Part shown: positions 16,239-26,694 of the stretch, piece after piece
How positions within the stretch are numbered: the first letter of the stretch is position 1
Layout: each line of letters begins with the position of its first letter
Assembly (NCBI GenBank): GCA_947627195.1
Contig: CANQVC010000006.1
Coordinates: 1 to 53,094, forward strand
DNA: 53,094 nt
From: an uncultured Bacilli bacterium
Lineage (GTDB): Bacteria > Bacillota_I > Bacilli_A > ML615J-28 > CAG-698
Direction: 5' to 3'
Made by a program: the position numbers and the translations under genes
Notes under the pieces: generated by a model
Database searches by the model: none
The model's input: the letters and a program-made list of their open reading frames with translations, nothing else
What the model was told of the DNA's origin: nothing

Positions 16239-18656
16239 TTATTTGCAAACAATATTGACAAGTTTATTAGGAACTATAATAACTTTGATAATATTATTTG
16301 TAATATATATTTTAGCTTTAGAACTTGCAAAAGCGACTTTTTCTAATTCTTCTTTTGATGAATCTTTATTCATTTCTATTTTATCACGTATTTTACCATT
16401 TACTTGAACAATAATTGTTACTTTTGTTTCCTTAGCTTTTTCTTCATCAAATGTTGGCCATGGATCATATGCCATTGTATGTTGATTACCTAAAACTACT
16501 TGATTCAATTCTTCAGTAATATGTGGAGCAATAGGATTTAATAATCTTAAGAATCCTTCTAAATATTCTTTTGGTACTTGAGGATTTTTATAACATTCAT
16601 TAATAAATATCATCATTTGTGATATTGCTGTATTAAAATGTAATTGTTCATAATCTTCTGTTACTTTCTTAACAGTTTGATTATATACTTTTTCTAATGA
16701 TTTGTTTTCTTCAACTATTTCCACAACTTCTGTATAGAATCGATAAACTCTTTCTAAAAATCTTCTTGGTCCACCAACACCTTCTGTAGACCATGGTTTT
16801 GTTGCTTCTAATGGGCCCATAAACATTTCATACATACGAAGTGTATCTGCACCATATTCTTTCACAACATCATCAGGATTGATGACATTACCACGAGATT
16901 TACTCATTTTTTCGCCATCTTCACCTAAAATAATTCCTTGATTAAATAATTTATGGAATGGTTCTTTAGTATCTACAATTCCACAATCATATAATACTTT
17001 ATGCCAGAATCTAGCATATAATAGATGTAATACAGCATGTTCAGCTCCACCAATATATAAATCAACTGGTAGCCATTTATTAATTCTCTTTTGCACTTCA
17101 GGATCACTTAATTCTAAATATCCATCTTTATCTTTTAAAAGATAACCAATATAATACCAACAAGATCCAGCCCATTGCGGCATTGTGTTAGTTTCACGAT
17201 GACCTTTAACACCATCAGCTCGAGTAACTTCTAACCATTCTTTGGCATTGGCTAATGGACTTTCACCAGTAGAACTTAATGTTATTTTATCTAATTTAGG
17301 TAATTCTAATGGTAAATCTTTTTCATCTAATACTTCTATTTTTCCATCATCATATATTATTACAGGGAATGGTTCACCCCAATATCTTTGACGACTAAAT
17401 ATCCAATCACGTAATTTATAATTAACATCACGATGACCTATTTTCTTTTGTTCAAGGAAATCAAGCATTTTTTCAATAGCTTCTTCTTTATTCAAACCAT
17501 TTAAGAATGATGAATTAATATGTAATCCATCTCCTACCATAGCTTTATCTGTCATATCTCCTTCTAATACTTGAATAATTTCAATATTAAATTTTTTCGC
17601 AAAATCATAATCACGTTCATCATGAGCTGGTACTGCCATAATAGCCCCTGTACCATAACTTATTAACACATAATCAGCAATCCAAATGGGAATCTTTTTA
17701 TTATTAACAGGATTGATTGCATATGCTCCTGTAAATACACCTGTTTTATCTTTATTTAAATCTGTTCTATCTAAATCACTTTTGCTTTTAGCAAAGTCAA
17801 TATAACGTAAAACTTCTTCTTTTTTATCTAGTGTTGTTATTTGTAATACTAATGGATGTTCAGGAGATAATACACAATAAGTTGCCCCAAATAATGTATC
17901 ACAACGTGTTGTGAAAACTTCGAATGTATGGTTAGAATCAGCAACAGAAAAAGTAATTTTAGCACCAACACTTTTACCAATCCAATTACGTTGCATATCT
18001 TTAACTGATTCTGGCCAATCAAGTAAATCTAAATCTTCTAATAAACGTTCAGCATATTTAGTGATTTTTAAAACCCATTGTTTCATTGGTTTTTTAATAA
18101 CAGGATAATGACCACGTTCACTTACCATTTTGCCATCTTCATTTAAAACTTCTTCATTAGCTAGAACTGTGCCTAATTTTTCACACCAATTTACTTCAAT
18201 ATTTTTTATTTCAGCAAGTCCTTTTTCATAAAGTTTAGTGAAAATCCATTGTGTCCATTTAAAATATTTAGGATCACAAGTAGCAATTTCTCTATCCCAA
18301 TCATAAGATAATCCTAAAAAAGATAATTGATTTTTAAATACTTGAATATTTTTATTAGTAAATTCTCTTGGATCATTACCAGTTTGTATTGCATATTGTT
18401 CAGCTGGCAAGCCAAAAGCATCCCATCCCATTGGATGCATAACATTATATCCTTGCATTCTTTTCATTCTAGAAACAATATCAGTTGCGGTATATCCTTC
18501 AGGATGTCCAACATGTAATCCTGCACCAGATGGATATGGGAACATATCTAATGCATAATATTTAGGATTATTATCATCCAATTTAACATGAAAAGTATTA
18601 TGTTCTTTCCAATATTTTTGCCATTTTTGTTCAATTTCAATATGATTATAAGCCAT
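16239..18656 (-). CDS. leuS: Leucyl-tRNA synthetase
   Basis: Class I aminoacyl-tRNA synthetase charging tRNA-Leu in the cytosol. The 805-residue protein has the HIGH-type signature LHVGHPEGY near residue 47, the bacterial editing domain in the middle ([35 protein letters not shown]), KMSKS in [12 protein letters not shown] near 580, an anticodon-binding region and a C-terminal domain ending [12 protein letters not shown]. Length matches the bacterial family. It starts one base after the DUF1189 gene, with its ribosome binding site AGGAG inside the end of that gene. No T-box leader is present, which is notable because Firmicute leuS genes often have one. Confidence 0.97.
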   Translation of the reverse strand: MAYNHIEIEQKWQKYWKEHNTFHVKLDDNNPKYYALDMFPYPSGAGLHVGHPEGYTATDIVSRMKRMQGYNVMHPMGWDAFGLPAEQYAIQTGNDPREFTNKNIQVFKNQLSFLGLSYDWDREIATCDPKYFKWTQWIFTKLYEKGLAEIKNIEVNWCEKLGTVLANEEVLNEDGKMVSERGHYPVIKKPMKQWVLKITKYAERLLEDLDLLDWPESVKDMQRNWIGKSVGAKITFSVADSNHTFEVFTTRCDTLFGATYCVLSPEHPLVLQITTLDKKEEVLRYIDFAKSKSDLDRTDLNKDKTGVFTGAYAINPVNNKKIPIWIADYVLISYGTGAIMAVPAHDERDYDFAKKFNIEIIQVLEGDMTDKAMVGDGLHINSSFLNGLNKEEAIEKMLDFLEQKKIGHRDVNYKLRDWIFSRQRYWGEPFPVIIYDDGKIEVLDEKDLPLELPKLDKITLSSTGESPLANAKEWLEVTRADGVKGHRETNTMPQWAGSCWYYIGYLLKDKDGYLELSDPEVQKRINKWLPVDLYIGGAEHAVLHLLYARFWHKVLYDCGIVDTKEPFHKLFNQGIILGEDGEKMSKSRGNVINPDDVVKEYGADTLRMYEMFMGPLEATKPWSTEGVGGPRRFLERVYRFYTEVVEIVEENKSLEKVYNQTVKKVTEDYEQLHFNTAISQMMIFINECYKNPQVPKEYLEGFLRLLNPIAPHITEELNQVVLGNQHTMAYDPWPTFDEEKAKETKVTIIVQVNGKIRDKIEMNKDSSKEELEKVAFASSKAKIYITNNIIKVIIVPNKLVNIVCK

Positions 18657-18657
18657 T

Positions 18658-19464
18658 TTAATTTCTCCTATTTATAATTTCTTGAAGCAATAATTGCTTC
18701 GCTGAGGCGATATGATATACCGCCATAAGTAATCCTCCAATATATATAAAAAATCTTATATTAAATAAATTTGTAAATATTAAAGCTAAAGCAAATATAA
18801 AACTATTATATAAACTTACCCTCCATAAATATCTAAATGGAATATTTCTGCCATATCTAATAGCACTTAATCCTGCAAGAATTAAAGTAAGTATTAAAAA
18901 GACAAAACCCCAATAAAATAAATAACCAAATGTATCAACTACTAAGGTAATTGGTTTATATTCTTGAATTTTTTTATTAACAATAGAAAAAATAATATTC
19001 CAAAATTCAATATCATTAGGATTAGATGCTCTTGATAAATCAATATTCTTTATTGATTCATAATCATTATATTGTAATAATATTTCTTTTATTTGACTTA
19101 TTTGTAAATATACATCTTGCTTTGTTAATAAAATTATTAATTCTTTATCACTTTTTATTTCTTCTTTTTCACTAATGACAATGGCAATATTGTCTGATAA
19201 AGATATTTCATAAGTTTCATTTGTTTGGGAAACTAATTCACCATTTTCAATACTATATTGTACATTTTGATCATTAAAAGCTAAACGAATTGCTTTTTCT
19301 GTTTCATACGGTAAACCATTTTGAAAAAAAGATGGAAGTAAAAATGATAAAACAATAAGGACTAAAATAAACAAAAATATGAGTGCTGGTTTCCACCAAG
19401 AATCATGAGCATATTCTGCTGTTTCTTTAGGAGAAAACAAACTAGTAATTATTCTTTTAAACAT
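18658..19464 (-). CDS. DUF1189-family membrane protein
   Basis: A 268-residue integral membrane protein. It starts with [20 protein letters not shown], typical of DUF1189, followed by a first transmembrane helix (about 28-47), an external domain of about 125 residues, then four helices between about 175 and 258. It lies one base upstream of leuS and should be co-transcribed with it from the promoter at 19504-19532. The family is widespread in Firmicutes but its function is unknown; some have been suggested to affect maltodextrin or envelope processes, which cannot be checked here. Confidence 0.75.
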   Translation of the reverse strand: MFKRIITSLFSPKETAEYAHDSWWKPALIFLFILVLIVLSFLLPSFFQNGLPYETEKAIRLAFNDQNVQYSIENGELVSQTNETYEISLSDNIAIVISEKEEIKSDKELIILLTKQDVYLQISQIKEILLQYNDYESIKNIDLSRASNPNDIEFWNIIFSIVNKKIQEYKPITLVVDTFGYLFYWGFVFLILTLILAGLSAIRYGRNIPFRYLWRVSLYNSFIFALALIFTNLFNIRFFIYIGGLLMAVYHIASAKQLLLQEIINRRN

Positions 19465-19503
19465 TTTATCCTCCTATTGTTTATTATGGTTTATATTGTA
19501 TAT

Positions 19504-19532
19504 AGTATATCATTTTTTGTGCTTTTTTTCAA
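19504..19532 (-). promoter_or_regulatory. Promoter of DUF1189-leuS operon
   Basis: Minus-strand -35 TTGAAA (19527-19532), 17-base spacer and -10 TATACT (19504-19509), 40 nt before the DUF1189 start codon. The leader is too short for a T-box. Confidence 0.7.
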
Positions 19533-19554
19533 TGTCCTTTTCATTAAATTTTAT

Positions 19555-20382
19555 TTATAATAAAGAAGCAATAAAACAAATGAAAAGAGATATTAGAAGT
19601 GATGATAAACCAGTACTAAAAGAAAGTAAGATCCTTTTTTTAATATTTTGTTGTTTTAATAATAAAAGAATAATTAATGAACGAATAATTAAAATTATAC
19701 AACCAATTAATATTATTGTAAATATGCAATATTTCATTCCATCTAAAAATAAAGCATTTAATGTTAACATTGAATATATTAAATCCATTATTGCTTCACT
19801 AACAAATAATATTTTACCTTCTTTAAAACGAACATGAAAAATAAAACTGAATAATAATGTTATTCCAAATAAACATAAAGTCATAAATATTATTAATACT
19901 GTAATATTTCGCCGAAAATCTTGAATTTTAAGATGATTATCATTTAAATAAAAATATATATTACTTTCCACAGCTTCTATTTTTAAAGTTTCACTTTTAT
20001 GAATTTGTTTATCTTTTGTTATAGCAATTATATATAAAATGTTACTAAAATCTTTACTTTCAAAATGAAATTTCATTTTATCGTTTAAAATTTTTCCTTT
20101 AGTATCACCTTTTATTAATTGATGAGTTGAAGCTAATATTTCATTTTCACCAAGTTCTTTTTCTAGTAAAGAAATATATTCATCATTATTAGAATCTACA
20201 TAATCATTTATATTAGTTATCTTTTCATTTTTAAAAACAATATCTAAATATATTACATCTATAGAATCAACTGTAATATTAATATTTCTATTAACATTAA
20301 ATGAAATTGATGAAAAAATGAGTGATAAAACAAATGACAAAAAAATGATAAATATATGATGATATGTGTGTGTTATATCCAT
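19555..20382 (-). CDS. Membrane protein of unknown function
   Basis: A 275-residue protein I do not recognise by sequence. One transmembrane helix at about 8-28 is followed by an external domain of some 135 polar residues and then four helices from about 160 to the C-terminus. This 1+4 layout is the same as that of the neighbouring DUF1189 protein, so it may be a distant relative (inference from topology only). The frame is open for 25 more codons upstream (to 20457), but GGAGGG just before the ATG at 20382 decides the start. It lies about 90 nt upstream of the DUF1189 gene, which has its own promoter. Confidence 0.7.
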   Translation of the reverse strand: MDITHTYHHIFIIFLSFVLSLIFSSISFNVNRNINITVDSIDVIYLDIVFKNEKITNINDYVDSNNDEYISLLEKELGENEILASTHQLIKGDTKGKILNDKMKFHFESKDFSNILYIIAITKDKQIHKSETLKIEAVESNIYFYLNDNHLKIQDFRRNITVLIIFMTLCLFGITLLFSFIFHVRFKEGKILFVSEAIMDLIYSMLTLNALFLDGMKYCIFTIILIGCIILIIRSLIILLLLKQQNIKKRILLSFSTGLSSLLISLFICFIASLL

Positions 20383-20439
20383 AAACCCTCCATTAAATGA
20401 TTGTTCATAAACAAATATAAATAATTTATATTTATAATC

Positions 20440-20477
20440 TAAAAAAGTTTGATACAATAATTTTGTGTACCAAACTT
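20440..20477 (-). terminator. Terminator after lipoprotein gene
   Basis: Minus-strand 12-bp stem with one G-T pair (20466-20477 with 20445-20456; arms AAGTTTGGTACA and TGTATCAAACTT), 9-base loop and a TTTTT tail. Confidence 0.85.
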
Positions 20478-20497
20478 ATATAGCTAATTTATTGTTA

Positions 20498-21208
20498 TTA
20501 TGCACTATATCCAGTTAAATCAGGATAATCAATTGTATTTGTTGATGTGCCTAATAATGTTAAAACTATTTTAGATGTTACATTTTCTTGATCTGTGATA
20601 TTTAAAGATAATTCTTTAACTGTATCACTTTCATAATGAACTTCTAATTGTACAGATGATTTGTTTGTTAATTTTTCGATTATTTCTAATAAAGATTCAT
20701 CTGTTTCATCAAATGAAAAATTATAAGTTGTTAGATCTAAATCAACTAAAGCAACACCACTTTTATCAGATATAACACTTGCACTTTCAAAGAAACTTGG
20801 TCCTAATACTTTAAATAAAGAATGTGTAAATGCTGCAAATCCATAATTATCAATAATATCTGTAACTTGATTATCATTTATTTGGCTTGTAAATTTTTGA
20901 CCAAAACGATCCATGTAAGCAACTCCTTCTTTTACATACATACTTTCAGTTGCTCCATCAGATGTAAGAACATATGCCATATCTTGTAATGCTGTTTTAC
21001 CACTATTATAATCATATTGTACTTCTAAATGAGTACTATCTGTACCATTATTGACATCTAGAGTATAATGAACACTTGTTGCATCTGTATATACTTTTTG
21101 TGCATCATTAACCATTTGACGAATTTCTTCAACGCTATGACTTTTACTGCATCCTGTTACAAAACATAATGCAAATAACATTATAAATAAACCTAATACT
21201 TTTTTCAT
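20498..21208 (-). CDS. Lipoprotein, DUF6612/LolA-like fold
   Basis: A 236-residue surface lipoprotein with a signal peptide and lipobox FVTGC, so Cys20 is the lipidated residue. The mature part contains alternating beta-strand segments with SVHYTLDVN, MYVKEGVAYMDRFGQKF and a C-terminal LSLNITDQENVTSKIVLTL stretch, resembling the LolA/LppX-type half-barrel lipoproteins (DUF6612) of Firmicutes. This assignment rests on pattern and length, not on a search. It is flanked by a terminator downstream and appears to be a single-gene unit; no clear -35 is visible upstream, though TATAAT lies about 25 nt before the ribosome binding site. Confidence 0.65.
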   Translation of the reverse strand: MKKVLGLFIMLFALCFVTGCSKSHSVEEIRQMVNDAQKVYTDATSVHYTLDVNNGTDSTHLEVQYDYNSGKTALQDMAYVLTSDGATESMYVKEGVAYMDRFGQKFTSQINDNQVTDIIDNYGFAAFTHSLFKVLGPSFFESASVISDKSGVALVDLDLTTYNFSFDETDESLLEIIEKLTNKSSVQLEVHYESDTVKELSLNITDQENVTSKIVLTLLGTSTNTIDYPDLTGYSA

Positions 21209-21322
21209 TTTTTAACTCCTTTTTATTTTAGTAACATTATAATGAAAATATATCGTTTTTATTAATTTAATCAATTTTTTTAAATTCCTAAATTTTTATT
21301 GATATACATTATAATTATACTA

Positions 21323-22324
21323 CTATTTTTCTTCATTTACAATAGTTTTAGAAGAATTTTCAAAAATATTCTTAAAATATTTCATTTCTAAATCATAAGA
21401 ACAAGGTAAATTAGTAATATATGAGACATCTTTAAAATAACGATCAAAATCCATGTTTTCATTATCGAATACATAATGATATAAAGATGTTATACACTGA
21501 ACACATTCTTCTTTTGCATTATCAAAAATATCAAAAAAAGCTGTATTATATGTTTTGGTATTATCTACAGGATGACACCATTCTTTATGTTTGAAATTAA
21601 AAATATCAACTTCATTTGTATCAATTTTTTTATCATAATATGATAACATCTTTAAATCAATTTTAGATTCACCATCATCTTTTTTGGTAAGAAATTTTTG
21701 TTTCCAACCAAAACGATCATATATTGCAAAATAAAATCTTTTTAACCATTTAATACTATTATTAACAAATTTATAACCATCATTCTTACCATATACTATA
21801 GAATATAATTGATCAAATGATTCTTTTGATGTTTTTTGGATCTTTTTGATTTTTATAATCTTTTTATGGATTTTAAAACGATTTGGTAAACTATCATAAT
21901 AATTTTCAATAACGTAACAATCCATTGCTCTTTCTAATTTGGTATGTAATCCACGATATTGAAAACTTGTTGGATCTTGAGGATCATAGACACCTGTGGA
22001 ATAAAAGATATAAGGATGAGTTCTTGTATCTAAATAATAATGAGTAACAAATCCACATAAATAATTAAACATGTTATAATCAACTTTAGATAATTCCGCA
22101 AGTTTAATTAAAAATTCTTTGGTACGATATGCATGCATGTAATTACCAAATTCTTGACATTCTTGTTGTTTACTTTTATTTAGAAAATTACATGTGAAAA
22201 AAGCATCGGGGCCAAGGGTTGCAAAATCATATAGTGGAACATTTGATATTTTTTCTTTTATTTCATCACTTAAACCACTATAAACTACTTTACCAAAGTG
22301 ATGATGCATTACGATGTCTGGCAT
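21323..22324 (-). CDS. Zinc-dependent phospholipase C-like protein
   Basis: A 333-residue protein resembling the zinc-dependent phospholipase C/hypothetical hydrolase family. MPDIVMHHHFG at the start, TLGPDAFF near residue 36, MHAYRT near 62 and FVTHYYLDTRTHPY near 92 supply the His and Asp residues expected to bind zinc. There is no signal peptide, unlike secreted phospholipases C, so the natural substrate is uncertain. The second half is lysine-rich and not recognised. Its ATG directly follows the stop codon of the RluA-type gene, indicating an operon. Function beyond metal-dependent hydrolysis is inference. Confidence 0.7.
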   Translation of the reverse strand: MPDIVMHHHFGKVVYSGLSDEIKEKISNVPLYDFATLGPDAFFTCNFLNKSKQQECQEFGNYMHAYRTKEFLIKLAELSKVDYNMFNYLCGFVTHYYLDTRTHPYIFYSTGVYDPQDPTSFQYRGLHTKLERAMDCYVIENYYDSLPNRFKIHKKIIKIKKIQKTSKESFDQLYSIVYGKNDGYKFVNNSIKWLKRFYFAIYDRFGWKQKFLTKKDDGESKIDLKMLSYYDKKIDTNEVDIFNFKHKEWCHPVDNTKTYNTAFFDIFDNAKEECVQCITSLYHYVFDNENMDFDRYFKDVSYITNLPCSYDLEMKYFKNIFENSSKTIVNEEK

Positions 22325-23164
22325 TCAATTTCCTCCTTCATACCAATTAGGATATTTTTGAATTTTAATTGTTTCTTTTGTTATTGGATGAATCCATTCC
22401 AACGAATAACAATGTAATCTTAATCCATCTTTTTCTTTCCCATATAAACTATCCCCAATTAGAGGATGACCAAGATATGAAAAATGAACACGGATTTGAT
22501 GAGTTCTTCCTGTAACTAATAATACTTCAAGAATTGATGAAGTTTTATTTTCTTTTAATACTTGATATTTTGTTATCGCCATTTTACCATTTTCTGATAC
22601 AAATCGTTTAATACTTGGAGCTGGATATCTATCAATTCCTAAACGAATAATTCCTACTTTATCATCCATCTTGCCTTCTATTTCACAAATATATTTCTTT
22701 GTTATTGATGTTTTTGTCATCTCATAATGCAGAATTCCACTCTTAGATATGATCATTAAACCTGTTGTGGAAAAGTCTAAACGATTAACTAAATGAATAT
22801 TTGCTTGAATATTATGTTCATGAAAATAAGAAGTAAGAAAACTAATTACATTATCAGTTGGATGTTTTCTTGATGGTTGAGAAGCAATATTAGTAGGTTT
22901 ATTTATGACAATCAACCATTGATCTTCGTATAATATTTCGATATTTAAAGAAGATGGAATAAAATTTTCATTAATATTTTCTTCAAAACGAAGTAATAAT
23001 TCATCACCACGATGAACTAAATAATAGTTTTTTGCTTTTTGATTATTAATATATATATTGTCTAAAACTCTCACTTTTCGTCTGATTCTTCTTGATATGC
23101 CAAGATACTCTAAATATTCTTTGACCATCATTTCATCGACATCAACAATATATTTATAATCCAT
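22325..23164 (-). CDS. RluA-family pseudouridine synthase
   Basis: RNA-modifying enzyme that isomerises uridine to pseudouridine in rRNA or tRNA. The 279-residue protein has a degenerate S4-like N-terminal region (residues 1-60), the INKPTNIASQPS motif near 88, and the catalytic Asp130 in HLVNRLDFSTTGLM. GRTHQIRVHFSYLGHPLIGD near 217 is typical of the RluA branch. Which uridine is modified (RluD-like, RluC-like or YtzG-like) cannot be decided. It is the first gene of a two-gene unit with the phospholipase-like gene. Confidence 0.9.
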   Translation of the reverse strand: MDYKYIVDVDEMMVKEYLEYLGISRRIRRKVRVLDNIYINNQKAKNYYLVHRGDELLLRFEENINENFIPSSLNIEILYEDQWLIVINKPTNIASQPSRKHPTDNVISFLTSYFHEHNIQANIHLVNRLDFSTTGLMIISKSGILHYEMTKTSITKKYICEIEGKMDDKVGIIRLGIDRYPAPSIKRFVSENGKMAITKYQVLKENKTSSILEVLLVTGRTHQIRVHFSYLGHPLIGDSLYGKEKDGLRLHCYSLEWIHPITKETIKIQKYPNWYEGGN

Positions 23165-23192
23165 AAATAATCCTTCTTTTTACTTCCTAAAT

Positions 23193-23221
23193 ATTGTATC
23201 ATAATTATTTAAAAAAGTCCA
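23193..23221 (-). promoter_or_regulatory. Possible promoter of RluA unit
   Basis: Minus-strand -10 TACAAT (23193-23198) and weak -35 TGGACT (23216-23221) with 17-base spacing. The -35 overlaps the tail of the lysC terminator. Confidence 0.35.
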
Positions 23222-23239
23222 TCTTGTTTCGATGAACTT
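23208..23239 (-). terminator. Terminator of threonine operon
   Basis: Minus-strand 9-bp stem AAGTTCATC/GATGGACTT (23231-23239 with 23215-23223, one G-T pair), 7-base loop and TTTTTT tail, 15 nt after the lysC stop. Confidence 0.85.
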
Positions 23240-23254
23240 TTCATTTTTTCAACA

Positions 23255-24562
23255 TTATACGACCATGTTTTGATATACAACACGTATGGCATCTTCCATT
23301 TGTTGATTAGATACACCGAAAATAATAGCAAGTTCTTGGGAGCCTTGAGCAATCATTTTAATACTAATACCTTCATTTCCAACAAGGGCAAATATCTTTC
23401 CTGATATACCTGCTTGATTAACCATATTTCTACCAACAACAGCTACAAGAGCTAAATCGTAATCAATATTAACATCTATTATTTCAGGAATTTTCTTTAA
23501 TTCAGCAATTATATCATATTGCATTTTTTGTACTTCATTCATACTAACAATAACACTAAAACTATCAATACTACTTGGTATATGTTCAACATGAACATTA
23601 TGACTTTCAAATATTTCTAATGTTTTTTTCATTATTGATGTTTTGTTTGCGGTATTTTCTTTAATAATTGTAAATGAAGCAAAATTCTTTTTACCAGAAA
23701 TACCTGTAATAATTTGCGATGTATCAGTACAATTTTTTGTTATAATTGTTCCTGGATTAGAAGCATCATTAGTATTTAAAATATTAATAGGTATATTCAT
23801 TTCTTGAACAGGGAAAACTGTTTCTTCATGCAAAACATTAGCACCCATATATGATAATTCACGTAATTCATCATATGTTATTTCATTAATTCTTTTAGGA
23901 TTAGAAATTATTTTAGGATCTGCCATTAAAATACCTGAAACATCTGTCCAGTTTTCATATAATTTCACATTCAATGCTTTAGCAACAATTGAACCTGTTA
24001 TATCTGATCCACCTCTCGCTAATAATTTAATTTCACCATTAGGATATGAACCATAAAATCCAGGGATAATTATTTTATCTCCTTGATGATATGCATCTTT
24101 TATTTTCATTTCTGTTGTTTCATTATCAATTGTACCATTATAATGAAAAGTTATTAAATCTTTAGCATCAATGAATTTAAATCCTAAATATTCTGCCATT
24201 AATTTTCCTGTATAATATTCTCCTCTACTTACTAAAAAATCAACTGGCATTGATTTATTGAATTGTTTTCTTAATTCTTCAAGTTCAGTTTCAATATCAT
24301 ATTTTAATCCTAATTCATTTTTAACTTCTAAAAAACGATTTTTAATCATTAAAAAAACTGAATCAAAAGGAATTGAATACATAATGTGAGCATGTAATAA
24401 AAATAATAAGTCTGTTAATTTATTATCATCTTTATTTCTTTTTCCCATTGCTGATACAACTACTACTTGACGATTGTTTTTTGATAAGACAATATCTTTA
24501 ACTTTTTTAAATTGTTTAGCATCAGCTAAGGAAGATCCACCAAATTTTGTAACAACTAACAT
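23255..24562 (-). CDS. lysC: Aspartate kinase
   Basis: Phosphorylates L-aspartate, the entry step to threonine, lysine and methionine synthesis. The 435-residue protein opens with VTKFGGSSLAD, has the FLVSRGEYYTGKLMA and LARGGSDITGS segments of the kinase domain and TDVSGILMADPK near residue 208, followed by two ACT domains (about 290-435) including ISGKIFALVGNEGISIKMI. It is the last gene of thrC-thrB-hom-asd-lysC. No lysine branch genes lie nearby, so here it mainly serves threonine. Lysine or threonine feedback is expected from the ACT domains but not visible. Confidence 0.93.
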   Translation of the reverse strand: MLVVTKFGGSSLADAKQFKKVKDIVLSKNNRQVVVVSAMGKRNKDDNKLTDLLFLLHAHIMYSIPFDSVFLMIKNRFLEVKNELGLKYDIETELEELRKQFNKSMPVDFLVSRGEYYTGKLMAEYLGFKFIDAKDLITFHYNGTIDNETTEMKIKDAYHQGDKIIIPGFYGSYPNGEIKLLARGGSDITGSIVAKALNVKLYENWTDVSGILMADPKIISNPKRINEITYDELRELSYMGANVLHEETVFPVQEMNIPINILNTNDASNPGTIITKNCTDTSQIITGISGKKNFASFTIIKENTANKTSIMKKTLEIFESHNVHVEHIPSSIDSFSVIVSMNEVQKMQYDIIAELKKIPEIIDVNIDYDLALVAVVGRNMVNQAGISGKIFALVGNEGISIKMIAQGSQELAIIFGVSNQQMEDAIRVVYQNMVV

Positions 24563-24570
24563 AAAAACAC

Positions 24571-25560
24571 CTACTTAATTAATCCATATTCATGCATTTT
24601 AAAGGCAATTTGTACAGCATTAGCCGCTGCCCCTTTGCGAATATTATCAGCTACTGTATATAGTAATAAACCATTATCACATGATAAATCACGACGAATT
24701 CTACCAACATATACTTTATCATTACCATTAGAAAGCAAAGATATTGGATATTTATGTTCTTTGATATTATCAACTAAAACAAGTCCAGGAAAGTTACTAA
24801 TGACATTTCTGACATCTTCAATATCAAAAGATTTTTCTAATTCAACCATTATAGAAACAGCATGAGAATTCATAACAGGTACTCTTACACATGTAGCACT
24901 TATTTTTAAATCTGGTTTATGTAACATTTTTCTCGTTTCATTAACCATCTTCATTTCTTCTTTTGTATAATCATTATCTAATGCTACATCAATTTCAGGA
25001 ATACATGTTTTTGAAATATCATATGGATAAAATTGAGGTTTTTCATTATTTAATGTATTTTTTAAATCATTTATACCTTTCATACCACTTCCTGACACAG
25101 CTTGATATGTTGTATAAACAACTCTTTTTAATCCATATTTATCATCTAATGCTTTTAGTGGAATAATTGATTGGATTGTTGAACAATTAGGATTAGCAAT
25201 AATTCTACTCATTTTAACGTCATCAAAATTTACTTCAGGAACTACTAAAGCTTTAGTAGGATCTTGTCGCCAACAACTTGAATTATCAATGACAAGTGCT
25301 CCTTCTTTACAAGCAATTGGGGCAAATTTTTTACTTACATCTGCTCCTGCACTAAATAATGCTAAATCAATATTAGTAAAACTATTTTCATTTAATTCTT
25401 CAACGATATATTCTTTATTTTTAAATATTATTTTTTTTCCAGCACTTTTACTAGAAGCTAACAATTTTAAATTTTTAATCGGAAATTGGTATTCTTCTAA
25501 TACTTTTAAAAAAGTACTACCTACTAAACCAGTTGCTCCGACAATTGCTACATTATACAT
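24571..25560 (-). CDS. asd: Aspartate-semialdehyde dehydrogenase
   Basis: NADPH-dependent reduction of aspartyl phosphate to aspartate semialdehyde. The 329-residue protein starts MYNVAIVGATGLVGS (NADP site); the catalytic Cys126 is in IIANPNCSTIQ and the conserved QAVSGSGMKGI follows. The frame is open for five more codons upstream, but the ribosome binding site GAGGAG sits inside them at the right distance for the ATG at 25560, so that is the chosen start. It begins 15 nt after the hom stop and ends 8 nt before lysC. Confidence 0.94.
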   Translation of the reverse strand: MYNVAIVGATGLVGSTFLKVLEEYQFPIKNLKLLASSKSAGKKIIFKNKEYIVEELNENSFTNIDLALFSAGADVSKKFAPIACKEGALVIDNSSCWRQDPTKALVVPEVNFDDVKMSRIIANPNCSTIQSIIPLKALDDKYGLKRVVYTTYQAVSGSGMKGINDLKNTLNNEKPQFYPYDISKTCIPEIDVALDNDYTKEEMKMVNETRKMLHKPDLKISATCVRVPVMNSHAVSIMVELEKSFDIEDVRNVISNFPGLVLVDNIKEHKYPISLLSNGNDKVYVGRIRRDLSCDNGLLLYTVADNIRKGAAANAVQIAFKMHEYGLIK

Positions 25561-25575
25561 ATTCATACTCCTCAT

Positions 25576-26694
25576 TTAATCTAATGTTTTTGCATAAAAC
25601 ATTACTTTTGAAAAATCTATTCTACTTCGCAAAATAGGTTTTGTAATAATTTGTTTTCCCTCTTTTTGTTCAATAATATCTTCATATTCTTTAAGATTAT
25701 CTTCATCTTTAAAACGAATATAAAAACAATATTTATTTTTATCTTCTTTAACAATGAATTTATTATTTAAATTTAATATATAATGATAATTATTATTTAA
25801 AATATCTAATAAATCATTAACAATTGCATTAGCTGTTGGATATCTACCAGCACCTTTACCATAAAACTTTAAATTACCATAATTAGTAGCATCTAAACTA
25901 ATCAAATTATATTCATCTTTAACAAAACCAAATAATTGATCTTCTTTTACTAACATTGGTTCAACACTTATAAAATCATTTTTATAAGAAGCAATATATT
26001 TTAATTGATAATTATATTTTGTAACAAAATTGATATCATCTAAAGTACAATTAGTTATACCATAATGATAAATATCATCTAATGATACAAATTTATTTGA
26101 AGAAATCATTGTTAATATTGCTATTTTTCTTACAACATCTAAGCCTTCTAAATCATATGTAGCATTTGCTTCTGCAAATCCTTTTTCTTTAGCTAATTGT
26201 AAAGCATCATCAAATGACATACCTTCACTGAGTCTTGTCAAGATGAAATTTGTTGTACCATTTAGTATTCCACAAATTGATGTAATTTCATTTGATGCTA
26301 CAACATCAAACATATTTTTAATAATTGGAACTCCCCCACCAACACTTGCTTCAAATAATAATGATACATTGTATTTATCTTTTAAATCCATTAAGACATC
26401 CATATATGTTGCTATTACTTCTTTATTAGCTGTTACAACATGTTTTCCAGCTTTAATAGCTTTCACAATGCATTGATAAGGGAAATCTAATCCTCCCATT
26501 GTTTCCACAACTACATCAATATTTTTATCATCAATTATTTCATCAATGGAAGAAACTAATATATTACCAACTAAGTCTTTTTTATTTTGATCTTTATCTA
26601 ATACTTTGGTAATTTCTATTTCGGGATGATATTTTTTTAAAATATCATATACTCCATATCCAATAGTTCCTAAACCTAAAATGGCAATTTTCAT
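25576..26694 (-). CDS. hom: Homoserine dehydrogenase
   Basis: Reduces aspartate semialdehyde to homoserine. The 372-residue protein begins with the NAD(P) motif ILGLGTIGYGV, contains VTANKEVIA and SVGGGVPIIKNM of the catalytic domain, NGTTNFILTRLSEG, and GKGAGRYPTANAIVNDL. The C-terminal ACT-like region (about 310-372) is shorter than in the ~430-residue Bacillus-type enzyme, so threonine feedback may be weak or altered (inference). It overlaps thrB by 4 nt (ATGA) and is followed by asd. Confidence 0.93.
   Translation of the reverse strand: MKIAILGLGTIGYGVYDILKKYHPEIEITKVLDKDQNKKDLVGNILVSSIDEIIDDKNIDVVVETMGGLDFPYQCIVKAIKAGKHVVTANKEVIATYMDVLMDLKDKYNVSLLFEASVGGGVPIIKNMFDVVASNEITSICGILNGTTNFILTRLSEGMSFDDALQLAKEKGFAEANATYDLEGLDVVRKIAILTMISSNKFVSLDDIYHYGITNCTLDDINFVTKYNYQLKYIASYKNDFISVEPMLVKEDQLFGFVKDEYNLISLDATNYGNLKFYGKGAGRYPTANAIVNDLLDILNNNYHYILNLNNKFIVKEDKNKYCFYIRFKDEDNLKEYEDIIEQKEGKQIITKPILRSRIDFSKVMFYAKTLD

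Noticed and set aside
19465-19554. Possible T-box leader for leuS
   Set aside because: Only about 90 bases separate the genes and the promoter is inside them; no T-box motif or specifier stem is visible.
19496-19837. 113-residue plus-strand reading frame
   Set aside because: It is antisense to the membrane protein gene 19555-20382, has no ribosome binding site and reads as a low-complexity shadow.
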